The translations under genes were made by a program, and so were the position numbers. From the NCBI GenBank assembly GCA_903859075.1, contig CAIOLF010000046.1, positions 45,075-109,074 on the forward strand: a DNA stretch of 64,000 bases, read 5' to 3'. The notes beneath the pieces were generated by a model. That model had not been told where the DNA came from. It saw only the letters and a program-made list of their open reading frames with translations, and ran no database searches. Positions 42,677-50,978 of this stretch are shown piece by piece (within the stretch, counting starts at the first letter, position 1; each line of letters begins with the position of its first letter). The DNA comes from Candidatus Buchananbacteria bacterium (GTDB lineage: Bacteria > Patescibacteriota > Patescibacteriia > 2-01-FULL-39-33).

Positions 42677-42920
42677 TCCTGGCAATAAAATGGACGCCTT
42701 TGTCATAAAAGGAGTCATCGATAGATTGGAAGGCGATAAAGCGGTCATTAAGACCGAGGATCGCCAGGAGTTGATTTGGCAAAGAGATAAGCTGCCCCAT
42801 GATTTGGGAGAAGGCGATTTAGTTGAGTTAGCCATCGGTGCCGCCGATAATCTGGCCAGCCAGCGGCAGGAAAAAGTCGCTAAAGAGATTCTCAAACAAA
42901 TTTTACATACCAATGATTAA
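42669..42920 (+). CDS. DUF3006-like small protein
   Basis: An 83-residue protein (or 76 from the second Met) with the segment GVIDRLEGDKAVIKTEDRQEL, which fits the DUF3006 family of small beta-rich proteins. Function unknown. It overlaps hsp20 by eight bases and the VanW gene by eight bases (ATGATTAA), so the three genes are translated from one message. Confidence 0.72.
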   Translation: MNSPGNKMDAFVIKGVIDRLEGDKAVIKTEDRQELIWQRDKLPHDLGEGDLVELAIGAADNLASQRQEKVAKEILKQILHTND

Positions 42921-44898
42921 GCCCGCCGGAATTTTTAAAAAATTCCACATTAAAATCAGGCGAGAAGAAGGTGGTCGGATCAATAAGTGGTGGATTTTAT
43001 TCGCGGTGATAGCCGCTGTTTTTGTTTGCGCCTTGATTTTTTTGTCTTTAATTTTATTCTTTGAAGCTAAATATTCCCATCGTTTTTATCCCGGCAGCCG
43101 CATCGGCGCTATTTCTTTGGAAGGCCTCATGCCAACCCAGGCACTCGCGCTTATTGATCCGATCACTGAACGTCTGGATAAAGAGGGGCTAGCAATTATT
43201 TATCCAGCAGGCGGTAATCATACCGTCAAGCTGGCGGATTCCGTCGGCGGTTTGACTGATCCGGATCTCTCCCGCGATTTGCTTAGTTTTGATAACCATC
43301 GTACGGTTTATGACGCTTACAATTACGCCAGGAGCGGCCGCGGCTGGGAGTGGTTTAACAACGTCTGGCTGCACTTGGAAATGCTTTTGGGCAGCCAGAA
43401 TTTTACGGCCAAATACACTTTGGATGAAGCGCAGCTGGATAATATCCTGCGTCAGGAATTTGCCGCTCTGGAGAAACCGGGACAAAATTCCAAGCCGCAA
43501 ATTATTTGCCAGCAAGATAACTGCCAGGTGGAAATATCGTCGGAAATAATTGGCCTTACTTTCAAGTTTACTGAAGTAAAAAAGAAAATCAGGAACAATC
43601 TCAGCCGGCTGAGTGAGGAGCCGATTTATATCAGCCAACAAGGAGAGGTTCCGGAGATTACCAAAGAAAAAGTGGCGGGCCTTAAGCCGGAGATTTTAAA
43701 GATTTTGGCTAAGAATAAGATAGAATTCACTTATTCTAATGATAAATGGAATTTGGAAAAAAATGATTTGGCCGGCATGCTGGCGTTTGCTACTACCAGC
43801 GATGGCTTAGCGGCAGTAGTTAGCAAGGATTTATTTTTTAAGTGGCTGGACAATACTATCGCTAAAAAAATAAACGTGCCAATGCGCAACGCCAGCGTTG
43901 AAGTTAAAGATGGAAAAATAATCAGCTTATCCGTGGATCAGCCGGGCCAAGAAGTGGACCAGGAAAGGGTTTATACCGATTTTAATCAAAAATTGCTTGA
44001 AGCTGGCGATATTAGCGTGGAAGTCATGGTCAAAAAACTTGAGCCGGCCGTGGCTACGGAAAATGTCAATGATCTTGGCATTAAAGAAATCATTGGCGTC
44101 GGCCAGTCGTCCTTTGCCGGCAGTCCCGCTAATCGCCGCCACAATATCAGGACTGGCGCCGGCAAAATGCATGGCGTGCTGATAAAGCCCGATGAAGAAT
44201 TTTCTCTGATTCAGACACTAGGTCCCGTCGAGGGCTATACCGGCTATCTGCCGGAATTGGTAATTAAGGGCAATAAGACCACGCCGGAATACGGCGGCGG
44301 CTTGTGCCAGATAGGTACGACGATGTTTCGCGCGGCTTTGGCCAGCGGCCTGCCGATTTTAGAACGGCAGAATCATTCTTATAACGTCACTTATTATTTG
44401 GAAAACGGTTTGCCGGGAGTGGATGCTACCATTTATATTCCGCATCCCGATGTCAGATTTAAAAATGATACTGGAAATTATATTCTGATTCAGCGCCGTA
44501 TTGAGGGTGATAAATTATTTTTTGAGTTTTGGGGCACGCCTGATGGCCGCGTGGCGACGCGTACCAAACCGTCGGTCTGGGGCTGGACTTCACCGGAGCC
44601 GACTAAGTATGTGGAAACTTTGGATTTAGCCCCGGGCAAGAAAAAATGCACGGAGACCTCGCATAAAGGCGTCAACGCATCTTTTGATTATATTGTTACT
44701 TATCTCGGCGGTGAAGTAAAAAAACAAACATTTACTTCCCACTATAAGCCGTGGCAGGCAGTCTGCCTTATTGGCGTAGATAAGTTATCTGACGGAGGAG
44801 ATTCTAATGACAGTTCATCCACTCCAGCGGAAGTGGGTAGTGGCACGACAACCCCGCCAGTATTGGTGCCTGATATTTCATCTTCGACGGCGAATTAA
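42913..44898 (+). CDS. VanW family membrane-anchored protein
   Basis: The start is the ATG at 42913; the longer frame reads back through the previous gene. 661 residues: a basic cytoplasmic start, one TM (WWILFAVIAAVFVCALIFLSLILFF), two repeats of a peptidoglycan-binding-like domain (about 60-380), a linker, then a VanW domain (RRHNIRTGAGKMHGVLIKPDEEFSL, YGGGLCQIGTTMFRAAL) and a Ser/Thr/Pro-rich tail. VanW domains occur in cell-wall proteins of Gram-positive bacteria and Patescibacteria; the reaction is unknown. It is likely exposed at the cell surface and interacts with peptidoglycan. Confidence 0.85.
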   Translation: MIKPAGIFKKFHIKIRREEGGRINKWWILFAVIAAVFVCALIFLSLILFFEAKYSHRFYPGSRIGAISLEGLMPTQALALIDPITERLDKEGLAIIYPAGGNHTVKLADSVGGLTDPDLSRDLLSFDNHRTVYDAYNYARSGRGWEWFNNVWLHLEMLLGSQNFTAKYTLDEAQLDNILRQEFAALEKPGQNSKPQIICQQDNCQVEISSEIIGLTFKFTEVKKKIRNNLSRLSEEPIYISQQGEVPEITKEKVAGLKPEILKILAKNKIEFTYSNDKWNLEKNDLAGMLAFATTSDGLAAVVSKDLFFKWLDNTIAKKINVPMRNASVEVKDGKIISLSVDQPGQEVDQERVYTDFNQKLLEAGDISVEVMVKKLEPAVATENVNDLGIKEIIGVGQSSFAGSPANRRHNIRTGAGKMHGVLIKPDEEFSLIQTLGPVEGYTGYLPELVIKGNKTTPEYGGGLCQIGTTMFRAALASGLPILERQNHSYNVTYYLENGLPGVDATIYIPHPDVRFKNDTGNYILIQRRIEGDKLFFEFWGTPDGRVATRTKPSVWGWTSPEPTKYVETLDLAPGKKKCTETSHKGVNASFDYIVTYLGGEVKKQTFTSHYKPWQAVCLIGVDKLSDGGDSNDSSSTPAEVGSGTTTPPVLVPDISSSTAN

Positions 44899-44916
44899 AG
44901 AATATTATTTTTGTAT

Positions 44917-44945
44917 AAAAATACTCCCGCAAGGGAGTGTTTTTG
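44917..44945 (+). terminator. Terminator after the VanW gene
   Basis: AAAAATACTCCC and GGGAGTGTTTTT pair over 12 positions (one G-T) around GCAA. Confidence 0.85.
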
Positions 44946-44962
44946 TGTCTCATTTGCGATCC

Positions 44963-44991
44963 TTGACTATCTAATCAAAATCTAGTTAAAT
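44963..44991 (+). promoter_or_regulatory. Possible promoter of the DPEF-repeat gene
   Basis: TTGACT, 17 bases, TTAAAT. The -10 is a weak match. The leader would be about 55 bases. Confidence 0.4.
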
Positions 44992-45053
44992 GATACGGAG
45001 GCAACGTTCATTTAACCTTGTCAATAAACGGGCAAGAGCCGAGGAGAACCCCC

Positions 45054-46412
45054 ATGTCTACATCACAGGTTGTTAGTTTGCCTCCTGCGAAAGACAGGGG
45101 CAAACGGAAATTAAGAAAATGGCGGATCGAGCTTGCGGATCGTCTCCAGGCCATCGATCTGCTAGCCGAAGGGAAAACAGTGGATCAGGTAGTGGAGCTC
45201 ATGGCCAAGAAACATCCTGACTGGCCATTGGAAAAAGTGAGATCTGCGCACTTTCCCAAAGGCCTTTATTCCATCCACCAGTTTCAAGGCGCATTGCAAG
45301 AAGAAATCGACCAGGCCAAGATTAGACTGGCTAAGAATCATGCCGCTAATCAAACGAGCGGCAGCAGAGTCTTCAAGTATCTTCATCAAGACCCTGAATT
45401 CGTCCGACAAACTAGGGAGAGATCTAGCATAATGATGACCAAGCTTCACCGGGATCCGATTTTTGCCGCTCAAACCGCAGAGCGTGGCCGACGGTCAATT
45501 GCCAAGTTTCACCAGGATCCGAAGTATATCGAGGCCTCTCGCAAAAGAATAACTGAACTGCAGCGGGATCCGGATTTCATCCGAAAGAGACGGGATGGGC
45601 TAGCCCGCTTATGGACTCCGGAAAAAAGAGAGGAAGCTCGTCAATGGATGCTTCATCTACATAGCGATCCGGAGATAGTTCAACGGAATCGGATAGCTGT
45701 AGCCGAGGCTCGACGTACTCCTGAAGCGCGGGAAAGAGCTCGCCAACGAATGGTTGAGTTTAACCAAGACCCAGGATTTCAAGAAACAAGACTGGTCGGC
45801 ATGGCTAGGCTTTGGAGCGACCCTGAGTTTGTGGAACGGCAACGGGAGGACTTGAAACTTCGGAACCAAGATCCGGACTTCATCGAGAGAATACTCAAAG
45901 GCCAAGCTCGCTACTGGACACCAAGACATCGGCAAGAGGCCAGGAAAAGGATGTTGGCTTTATTTGATGATCCGGAATTCATTGCCGCCAGGCAGAGATT
46001 CTGGACCGAGGAAAACAGAGAGTTGGCTCGACAGAGACTAATTGAGTTAAGACAAGAACCGGCTTTCCAGTTGGCCCTGCTGGTTGGCAGGTCAAAGTTA
46101 TGGCCAAGTCAGACGGAAAAAAGGCAATGCAACACTCTGGATGATATGGGCATAGCCATCGTTTCCAAGAGTCGAGAGGGTTGGTTGACGGTAGGATATA
46201 CTCCAACGGTCATGCCAGGGGAAATGCAAGAGCTGGTCAATGAGGCCTTAACCCAGCTTAAACCAATGGAGAGACGAGTTATCGAGCTGGCTTTCTTCTC
46301 TAATGGATCATCCGCTGACCGGCTGGAAATGTCGGGAGAAGAAGTGTCTGTTGTCTTAAAGCAAGCGCTGGCCAAACTTGCGCAAGACCCGATACTGCAA
46401 GAGTTGCTATAG
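45054..46412 (+). CDS. DPEF-repeat protein with sigma-70 region 4-like C-terminus
   Basis: The start is the ATG at 45054 after a GAGGAGA ribosome binding site; 452 residues. After a basic N-terminal helical part (1-105), residues about 110-375 hold some ten copies of a short helical repeat with the core D-P-(E/D)-F at about 19- to 33-residue intervals (HQDPEFVRQTRER, QRDPDFIRKRRDG, WSDPEFVERQRED, NQDPDFIERILKG), alternating with LWTPEKREEAR-type units. The last 60 residues (ALTQLKPMERRVIELAF, VVLKQALAKLAQDP) look like sigma factor region 4. The basic repeats suggest nucleic-acid binding, in the manner of modular nuclease-associated repeats. The function is unknown; no core sigma region 2 is present. 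Confidence 0.68.
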   Translation: MSTSQVVSLPPAKDRGKRKLRKWRIELADRLQAIDLLAEGKTVDQVVELMAKKHPDWPLEKVRSAHFPKGLYSIHQFQGALQEEIDQAKIRLAKNHAANQTSGSRVFKYLHQDPEFVRQTRERSSIMMTKLHRDPIFAAQTAERGRRSIAKFHQDPKYIEASRKRITELQRDPDFIRKRRDGLARLWTPEKREEARQWMLHLHSDPEIVQRNRIAVAEARRTPEARERARQRMVEFNQDPGFQETRLVGMARLWSDPEFVERQREDLKLRNQDPDFIERILKGQARYWTPRHRQEARKRMLALFDDPEFIAARQRFWTEENRELARQRLIELRQEPAFQLALLVGRSKLWPSQTEKRQCNTLDDMGIAIVSKSREGWLTVGYTPTVMPGEMQELVNEALTQLKPMERRVIELAFFSNGSSADRLEMSGEEVSVVLKQALAKLAQDPILQELL

Positions 46413-46446
46413 GATCTTAGCTGAATGCTGGATCCTATTTTTTTAA
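46411..46446 (+). terminator. Terminator after the DPEF-repeat gene
   Basis: AGGATC and GATCCT, with inner AGC/GCT pairing, followed by a run of T residues. Confidence 0.75.
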
Positions 46447-46482
46447 TTTAGGAAAATTGAGAGACCCCGAGTCTCCCTAAAT

Positions 46483-46511
46483 AAAACTCCAGGCACAAGG
46501 CCCGGAGTTTT
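46483..46511 (-). terminator. Hairpin downstream of tRNA-Glu
   Basis: AAAACTCC and GGAGTTTT form the stem, with partial GGCA/GGCC pairing in the loop. It lies just past the 3' end of the tRNA. Confidence 0.6.
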
Positions 46512-46521
46512 ATTTTTCGTG

Positions 46522-46593
46522 TACCGCCACGGGGAGTCGAACCCCGATTACCAGGATGAAAACCTGGCGTCCTAACCGTTAGACGATGGCGGC
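46522..46593 (-). tRNA. tRNA-Glu(TTC)
   Basis: GCCGCCA pairs with TGGCGGT, the anticodon loop TTTTCAT has TTC, and the T arm reads GGGGTTCGACTCCCC. CCA is not encoded. Confidence 0.93.
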
Positions 46594-46622
46594 AAATTGG
46601 TTTTTGCTAATAAGCTTATTTA

Positions 46623-46650
46623 ATTATAATGATTTTAAGAAAAATGTCAA
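46623..46650 (-). promoter_or_regulatory. Promoter of tRNA-Glu
   Basis: Minus-strand TTGACA at 46645-46650, a 16-base spacer and TATAAT at 46623-46628, about 30 bases before the tRNA. Confidence 0.8.
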
Positions 46651-46714
46651 GAAAAAATTTAGATAAAATTTAGATAAAAAGAAAAGAGGGCGGCACTATG
46701 GCGGTGTCTCCCTC

Positions 46715-47458
46715 TTAGTACTTGTTTTTGAGGAACGGTTCTTCCGGCCGTCCCGTTTGGAGATTGACCAGCTTGACGGCGAGGCAGACGCGATTTGCTT
46801 CATTGAGCGCTCCCCACAGCTCCTCTGCGATATCCGTCGGATTATCGCCAACCAGCGGCAGGAAAAACGGCTCGCCCTGATATATGGGTGGCGGATTACC
46901 ATCGGTCAGGTAGGTGGTGAGGAAGTGCCCGATGCCCGGACAGAATTCCTCGAAGTTGAAGAAGTTGCGCTCGCAGGTTGTGCCGAAGGGGGATCGGCGC
47001 AGGATCGACATCTTGCCGGTATAGGCGTTGTTTCCGGGCGTAACGCAGACGGCCGTAATTCGCGGGGTGGAGATGGAGTCGTTCTCGTACGTATGTTTGT
47101 TCATCGCCCGTTCGAAGTCGTTCTCCGTTACTCCCCAGCATTCAAAGACGGTATCTGTCTGGCGGCCGTTGCTGGCCAAATAGACGCCCGAGTGTCCCGC
47201 CATGGCTGAGTAGATGGTTTTTTCGGGATCGCCTGTCTCCTTGCTCAGATCCGCCACCTCGGTGTCAACGCGGCCGTGGTCGAGAAGTTTATAGCGGCGG
47301 TTGCGACTACCTCCGCTGCGACCTGTCACAAAAGTCACCAGTATTAGATGTTTTCCCGACTTGTTGAGGCCAATACCAATGCCTCGGCCCGGATAGGGGT
47401 TGCCCTCGAGCGCCGCCCGATTGGTGGCTGCCTGTTTGAAGAGCTGCTGCATGTTCAT
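46715..47458 (-). CDS. IMP cyclohydrolase, PurO-like
   Basis: A 247-residue protein starting MNMQQLFKQ after an AAGGAGA ribosome binding site. NPYPGRGIGIG and VTGRSGGSRNRRYK match the archaeal-type IMP cyclohydrolase family (PurO, PF07826), which closes the ring of FAICAR to give IMP, the last step of purine synthesis. The later FFNFEEFCPGIGHFLTTYLTDG also fits the family. The protein stands alone here and no other purine gene is in the window, so it may act on a salvaged intermediate or another substrate. A single-gene unit with a good promoter. Confidence 0.75.
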   Translation of the reverse strand: MNMQQLFKQAATNRAALEGNPYPGRGIGIGLNKSGKHLILVTFVTGRSGGSRNRRYKLLDHGRVDTEVADLSKETGDPEKTIYSAMAGHSGVYLASNGRQTDTVFECWGVTENDFERAMNKHTYENDSISTPRITAVCVTPGNNAYTGKMSILRRSPFGTTCERNFFNFEEFCPGIGHFLTTYLTDGNPPPIYQGEPFFLPLVGDNPTDIAEELWGALNEANRVCLAVKLVNLQTGRPEEPFLKNKY

Positions 47459-47533
47459 GCTCGTGTCTCCTTCCTAAAATGTACATAACGGCAAAGCAGT
47501 TATAGGTCACGTTCCTAAACCGTCTTCAACTGT

Positions 47534-47562
47534 TGTATATAATAATTTTGTCATTTTGTCAA
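47534..47562 (-). promoter_or_regulatory. Promoter of the PurO-like gene
   Basis: Minus-strand TTGACA, 17 bases, TATACA. The leader is about 70 bases. Confidence 0.8.
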
Positions 47563-47577
47563 TGGCGGTATTAGATA

Positions 47578-47606
47578 AAAAAAGCACCAAACTTATTTGT
47601 CTGGTG
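47578..47606 (-). terminator. Terminator after the 51-residue gene
   Basis: Minus-strand GCACCAGAC pairs with GTTTGGTGC (one wobble) around AAATAA, followed by T residues. The stop codon of the small gene lies in the loop. Confidence 0.75.
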
Positions 47607-47748
47607 CGGTGGTTTGCGGTTTGTCGGGCGCAACAATCGGCTTTGCTTCCCGCCCGATCTTTGAGTCACGGCAGTTGGCATCATTGAGTGGCTGCCTTGA
47701 CGTTTGTTGGATGTTAGCCACTACCAAAGCGCGAATACCCTTATTCAT
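47593..47748 (-). CDS. Small protein of 51 residues
   Basis: A minus-strand frame from ATG at 47748 to TAA at 47593. The product begins MNKGIRALVVANIQQ, continues through a Gln/Asn/Arg-rich middle and ends in a Pro/Lys/Thr-rich tail. GAGAGG lies just before the ATG. It has a promoter (47802-47830) and a terminator that overlaps its stop, the same arrangement as its neighbours, which supports a real expressed unit despite its small size. No family recognised. Confidence 0.5.
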   Translation of the reverse strand: MNKGIRALVVANIQQTSRQPLNDANCRDSKIGREAKPIVAPDKPQTTAPDK

Positions 47749-47801
47749 GGCCTCTCTTTTCTGGGCGCATTTAACTTGCTACACGCAATGAACAATAAGC
47801 T

Positions 47802-47830
47802 ATCTTAGTATGAATTCAATTTTAAGTCAA
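47802..47830 (-). promoter_or_regulatory. Promoter of the 51-residue gene
   Basis: Minus-strand TTGACT, 17 bases, TAAGAT. Confidence 0.6.
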
Positions 47831-47876
47831 CTGGCATTGGTAGTGCCGCTAGGCCGATTTGAAGAATTAACCAGGT

Positions 47877-47905
47877 TTGACTTTTATCTTTAATTATTGT
47901 AATAT
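47877..47905 (+). promoter_or_regulatory. Possible promoter of the TIM-barrel gene
   Basis: TTGACT, 17 bases, TAATAT, with a leader of about 145 bases. The leader has a GAGGGTC/GACTCTC dyad at about 47975-47991. Confidence 0.4.
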
Positions 47906-48057
47906 TGTCTAAATCTTTTGGAATGGGAGGTTTCAAAAAGAAGCCCTTTGAATATCATAGAAGAGTTGATTTAGGAGGGTCGGACGACTCTCTATGTTAG
48001 AATTTGAGTGGACAATGACGCGGGCAAGGCCTGGCGTCGGCAAAGGAAAAATTAGCA

Positions 48058-49124
48058 TGGCGAAGGCGAAGTTGGGACAAGTGAAGGAGCCGGCAATATT
48101 TCTGGCTCAGTTTGTCGGACTGCCGGCAATCGAGAAGTCCGACACACTCGAGGGACTGGCGAAGTGGGCGGCAGGATTGGGATACAAAGGAATCCAGATT
48201 CCCGCCGATCATGACAATTTGCTCAATGTCACGAAGATCGCGGCCGAACCGGCTTACGCCCAGGAAATGCTCGGGCAATTGCGCGAATGGGGCGTGGTAC
48301 CGACGGAACTCTCGTTCCATCTCAGCGGGCAGTGCGTGGCTGTGCAGCCCGTCTATTACGAGAAGATGGATGCGTTCGCGCCGGAGGCCGTTCGCGGCAA
48401 TCCGCAAGCCCGCGGCGAATGGGCGAAACAGCGAGTCAAACTGATCGCGCGGGCATCGAAAAACCTCGGCCTGAAAGCGGCCGTCGGTTTCTCGGGCTCA
48501 CTGCTCTGGCCGTTCTTTTATCCCTGGCCGCCGCGGAGCGAGCAGGAAGTGGAGGAGGGCTTCGAAGCCCTGGCCGATCTGTGGTGGGACGTCTTGATTG
48601 AGTTTTACGAATGCGGAGTCAGGGCGGCGTTCGAGCTTCATCCGGGCGAGGACCTTCACGACGGCGAGAGTTTCGATCGGTTCTTGTCCATGATCGAAAT
48701 GGAGGGATCCGCCGAGGAAGCCGTGGCCATCAACTACGATCCGAGTCACTTCGTTCTGCAGTATATGGACGAGGTCGGGTTCATTGAAGCGTATCATGAG
48801 TACATCGCGGCCGCCCACATCAAGGACGCGGAGCTGCGTCGGGGCGTTCGTTCCGGCGTCTATGGCGGCTATATGCCCTGGGTGGAGCGTCCCGGACGTT
48901 TCCGTTCGCTCGGCGACGGCCAAGTGCGTTTCAAGGAGATCTTCTCCGCTTTCGCCGAACTCGGCCTCGATCCGTGGCCGGTCGTGGAATGGGAATGCTG
49001 CCTCAAGGATCCCATCGTCGGCGCGACCGAGGGTGTGGAGTTTGTGAAGCGGCATACTATTCCGGTAACCACGGTGGCGTTCGACGATTTCGCCGCGGAG
49101 AGGAAGGAGCCGGAAGTTGCCTGA
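48058..49124 (+). CDS. Sugar phosphate isomerase/epimerase-like TIM-barrel protein
   Basis: The start is the ATG at 48058 (MAKAKLGQ) with AAAGGA upstream; 355 residues. The sequence follows the xylose isomerase-like TIM barrel: AAGLGYKGIQIPADHD, WGVVPTELSFHLSG, FELHPGEDLHDGESF, INYDPSHFVLQYMD, AAHIKDAELRRG and VVEWECCLKDP supply the His, Glu and Asp metal ligands at strand ends. Enzymes of this group isomerise or epimerise sugars; the substrate is unknown. The gene is markedly more GC-rich than its surroundings, with many C- or G-ending codons, which suggests recent transfer from a distant bacterium. Confidence 0.82.
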
Positions 49125-49200
49125 CAGGCAAGACGAATGATTTCATCGGGAAATGACTAAAGAGTTGTTTCCCTTTTTTTATTTCAAAAAATTTAAAAAT

Positions 49201-49229
49201 AAAAAACTCCCGTCAAACGGGAGTTTTTT
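49201..49229. terminator. Bidirectional terminator before the efflux operon end
   Basis: AAAAAACTCCCGT and ACGGGAGTTTTTT form a 13-bp stem around CAA, between convergent genes. Confidence 0.88.
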
Positions 49230-49253
49230 GTGTCTGAACGTTTTTCAAAACTA

Positions 49254-49718
49254 TTATTGCGGAGTCCCGCCAGGTGCTTGCCCGGGGTTATTGCCTCCCG
49301 CTCCGGGTCCGCCAAAACCGCCCGGCATTCCGGCCGGCCGGATCTGAATACTTTGGGCGCTGATGCTGCCGTCGGCATTGGCTTTGCCGGTTGCCATAAC
49401 ACTGGTGCCGACATTGAGATCGCTCAGGGTGCCGCTGGCCATTTTGCCGATTTCGGTAGCGCTGGAATAAAAGATAATTTTTGATCCGCCCGTGCTTAAT
49501 TTGACAGTTACACTCTTGTCATCCTTGGCGATGATGTCGCCATTAATGAAATTAGTATTGCTGACGCGTCTCGCATTGGCGCCATTCATTTGTCCGGCGC
49601 GCCCAAAATTTCCCGGGCCTTTTTGGCTTTGGCCAAACTTCATACCGCCGTAAAAGGCGCCACCGCCGACCAAAATGATAATGATTACAAAAATAATGAT
49701 CAAGTTGCTTTGTTTCAT
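49254..49718 (-). CDS. Membrane-anchored DUF5666-like protein
   Basis: A 154-residue protein with an N-terminal TM anchor (LIIIFVIIIILVGGGAFYGG), a Gly/Asn linker, a beta-barrel-like domain (NGDIIAKDDKSVTVKLSTGG to GSISAQSIQI) of the DUF5666 type, and a Gly/Pro-rich tail (GGFGGPGAGGNNPGQAPGG). It is the last gene of the efflux operon, 34 bases after the permease. It may sit at the outer face near the transporter; the role is unknown. Confidence 0.68.
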   Translation of the reverse strand: MKQSNLIIIFVIIIILVGGGAFYGGMKFGQSQKGPGNFGRAGQMNGANARRVSNTNFINGDIIAKDDKSVTVKLSTGGSKIIFYSSATEIGKMASGTLSDLNVGTSVMATGKANADGSISAQSIQIRPAGMPGGFGGPGAGGNNPGQAPGGTPQ

Positions 49719-49752
49719 AACTTTTATTTATTATTTATTTAAAAATCGTAAA

Positions 49753-50976
49753 TTATTCAAATCTTAGGGCTTCAATCGGATTGAGCCGGGCGGCCCGATA
49801 GGCCGGATAATAGCCGAAGACGATGCCGATGGCGGCGGCCACTCCGAAAGCGAGCAAAATAGAAAATAGAGATACGCTGGTTTGTATTAATCCGAAATAA
49901 TTTATGCCGTAGGACACACTCCACCCCAGGGCGACGCCGATGATACCGCCGGCAAATGTCAGCGCTACCGCTTCCGATAAAAATTGGCTGCTGATGTCGC
50001 CGCGTTTGGCGCCGATGGCTTTGCGCAGGCCGATTTCCCTGGTTCTTTCGGTAACATTGGTAAGCATCATATTCATAATGCCGATGCCGCCGACGACCAG
50101 CGAGATTCCCGCCACTGAGCCCAACAGGATAGTAAAGATTTGGGCGATATTAGAGGCGGTAGCGGCAATGTCCGCTTGGTTAAGGGTGCTGAAGTCGGCC
50201 AGTGTCGGATCAGAGATGTGATGGCGGGACAATAATAATTGAGTAACATCCGCTTGAACTGTTTTGGAAGTTTCGGAACTGGCGGCAGTAACACTGATCG
50301 TTGAAACATACTCATTGCCGGAAAGATATTTTTGGGCGGTACTAATAGGAATAAAAATCATATCGTCTTGACTGCCCATGCCGCTGCCGCCTTTGGTCTT
50401 GGTCATGCCAACGATTTTAAATTCCATCTTGTTTATTTTAATCATCTGGCCGACAGGATCCGCGCCGGTGCCGAACAGATCGTCGCGGACAGTCGGGCCG
50501 ATCACCGCCACCTTGGCGGAACTTTGATTATTTTGATCGGTAATGAATGACCCGCTGTCAATTGTCACATTGCGGACTCCGGTATAGGCCGGCACAGTGC
50601 CGATAATTTGCGTGTTGGTATTCTGGCCTTTGGCGGTTACCTGATAGCGGCCGCTGACCTCCGGCGCTATTGCTTTGACATTGCTGACTTCCGCGGCAAT
50701 GGCGCTGGCGTCGTCAAGCGTCAGTGATTTGGCCGTGCCGCGGCCGCCGCTGACAAACATTCCCGGGCCGCGCTGGGCGCCGGGCATGATGATGATCAGA
50801 TTGGAGCCGATTGCCTGCACGCTGCTATTGATGGAGCTTTGAGCGCCCTGGCCGATTGCCAGCATGGCGATGACCGAGCTGATGCCGATGACAATGCCCA
50901 GGATTGTCAGCGCCGACCGGCCTTTATTGGCGGACAAAGCAAAGTAGGTTTCTTCAAGGATGTCGTATAGTTTCAT
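49753..50976 (-). CDS. MacB-type ABC transporter permease
   Basis: A 407-residue protein: TM near the N-terminus (SALTILGIVIGISSVIAMLAIGQG), a large extracellular MacB-like domain of about 220 residues, then three TMs with ERTREIGLRKAIGAKRGDI, the coupling motif of the MacB/FtsX family, and RLNPIEALRFE at the end. Together with the ATPase and adaptor encoded upstream, it forms a mechanotransmission-type exporter for peptides, lipids or drugs. The gene starts two bases after the ATPase stop. Confidence 0.9.
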   Translation of the reverse strand: MKLYDILEETYFALSANKGRSALTILGIVIGISSVIAMLAIGQGAQSSINSSVQAIGSNLIIIMPGAQRGPGMFVSGGRGTAKSLTLDDASAIAAEVSNVKAIAPEVSGRYQVTAKGQNTNTQIIGTVPAYTGVRNVTIDSGSFITDQNNQSSAKVAVIGPTVRDDLFGTGADPVGQMIKINKMEFKIVGMTKTKGGSGMGSQDDMIFIPISTAQKYLSGNEYVSTISVTAASSETSKTVQADVTQLLLSRHHISDPTLADFSTLNQADIAATASNIAQIFTILLGSVAGISLVVGGIGIMNMMLTNVTERTREIGLRKAIGAKRGDISSQFLSEAVALTFAGGIIGVALGWSVSYGINYFGLIQTSVSLFSILLAFGVAAAIGIVFGYYPAYRAARLNPIEALRFE

Positions 50977-50978
50977 AG

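Noticed and set aside
48498..49055. 185-residue minus-strand frame in the TIM-barrel gene
   Set aside because: GC-rich antisense shadow of a gene with clear TIM-barrel motifs.
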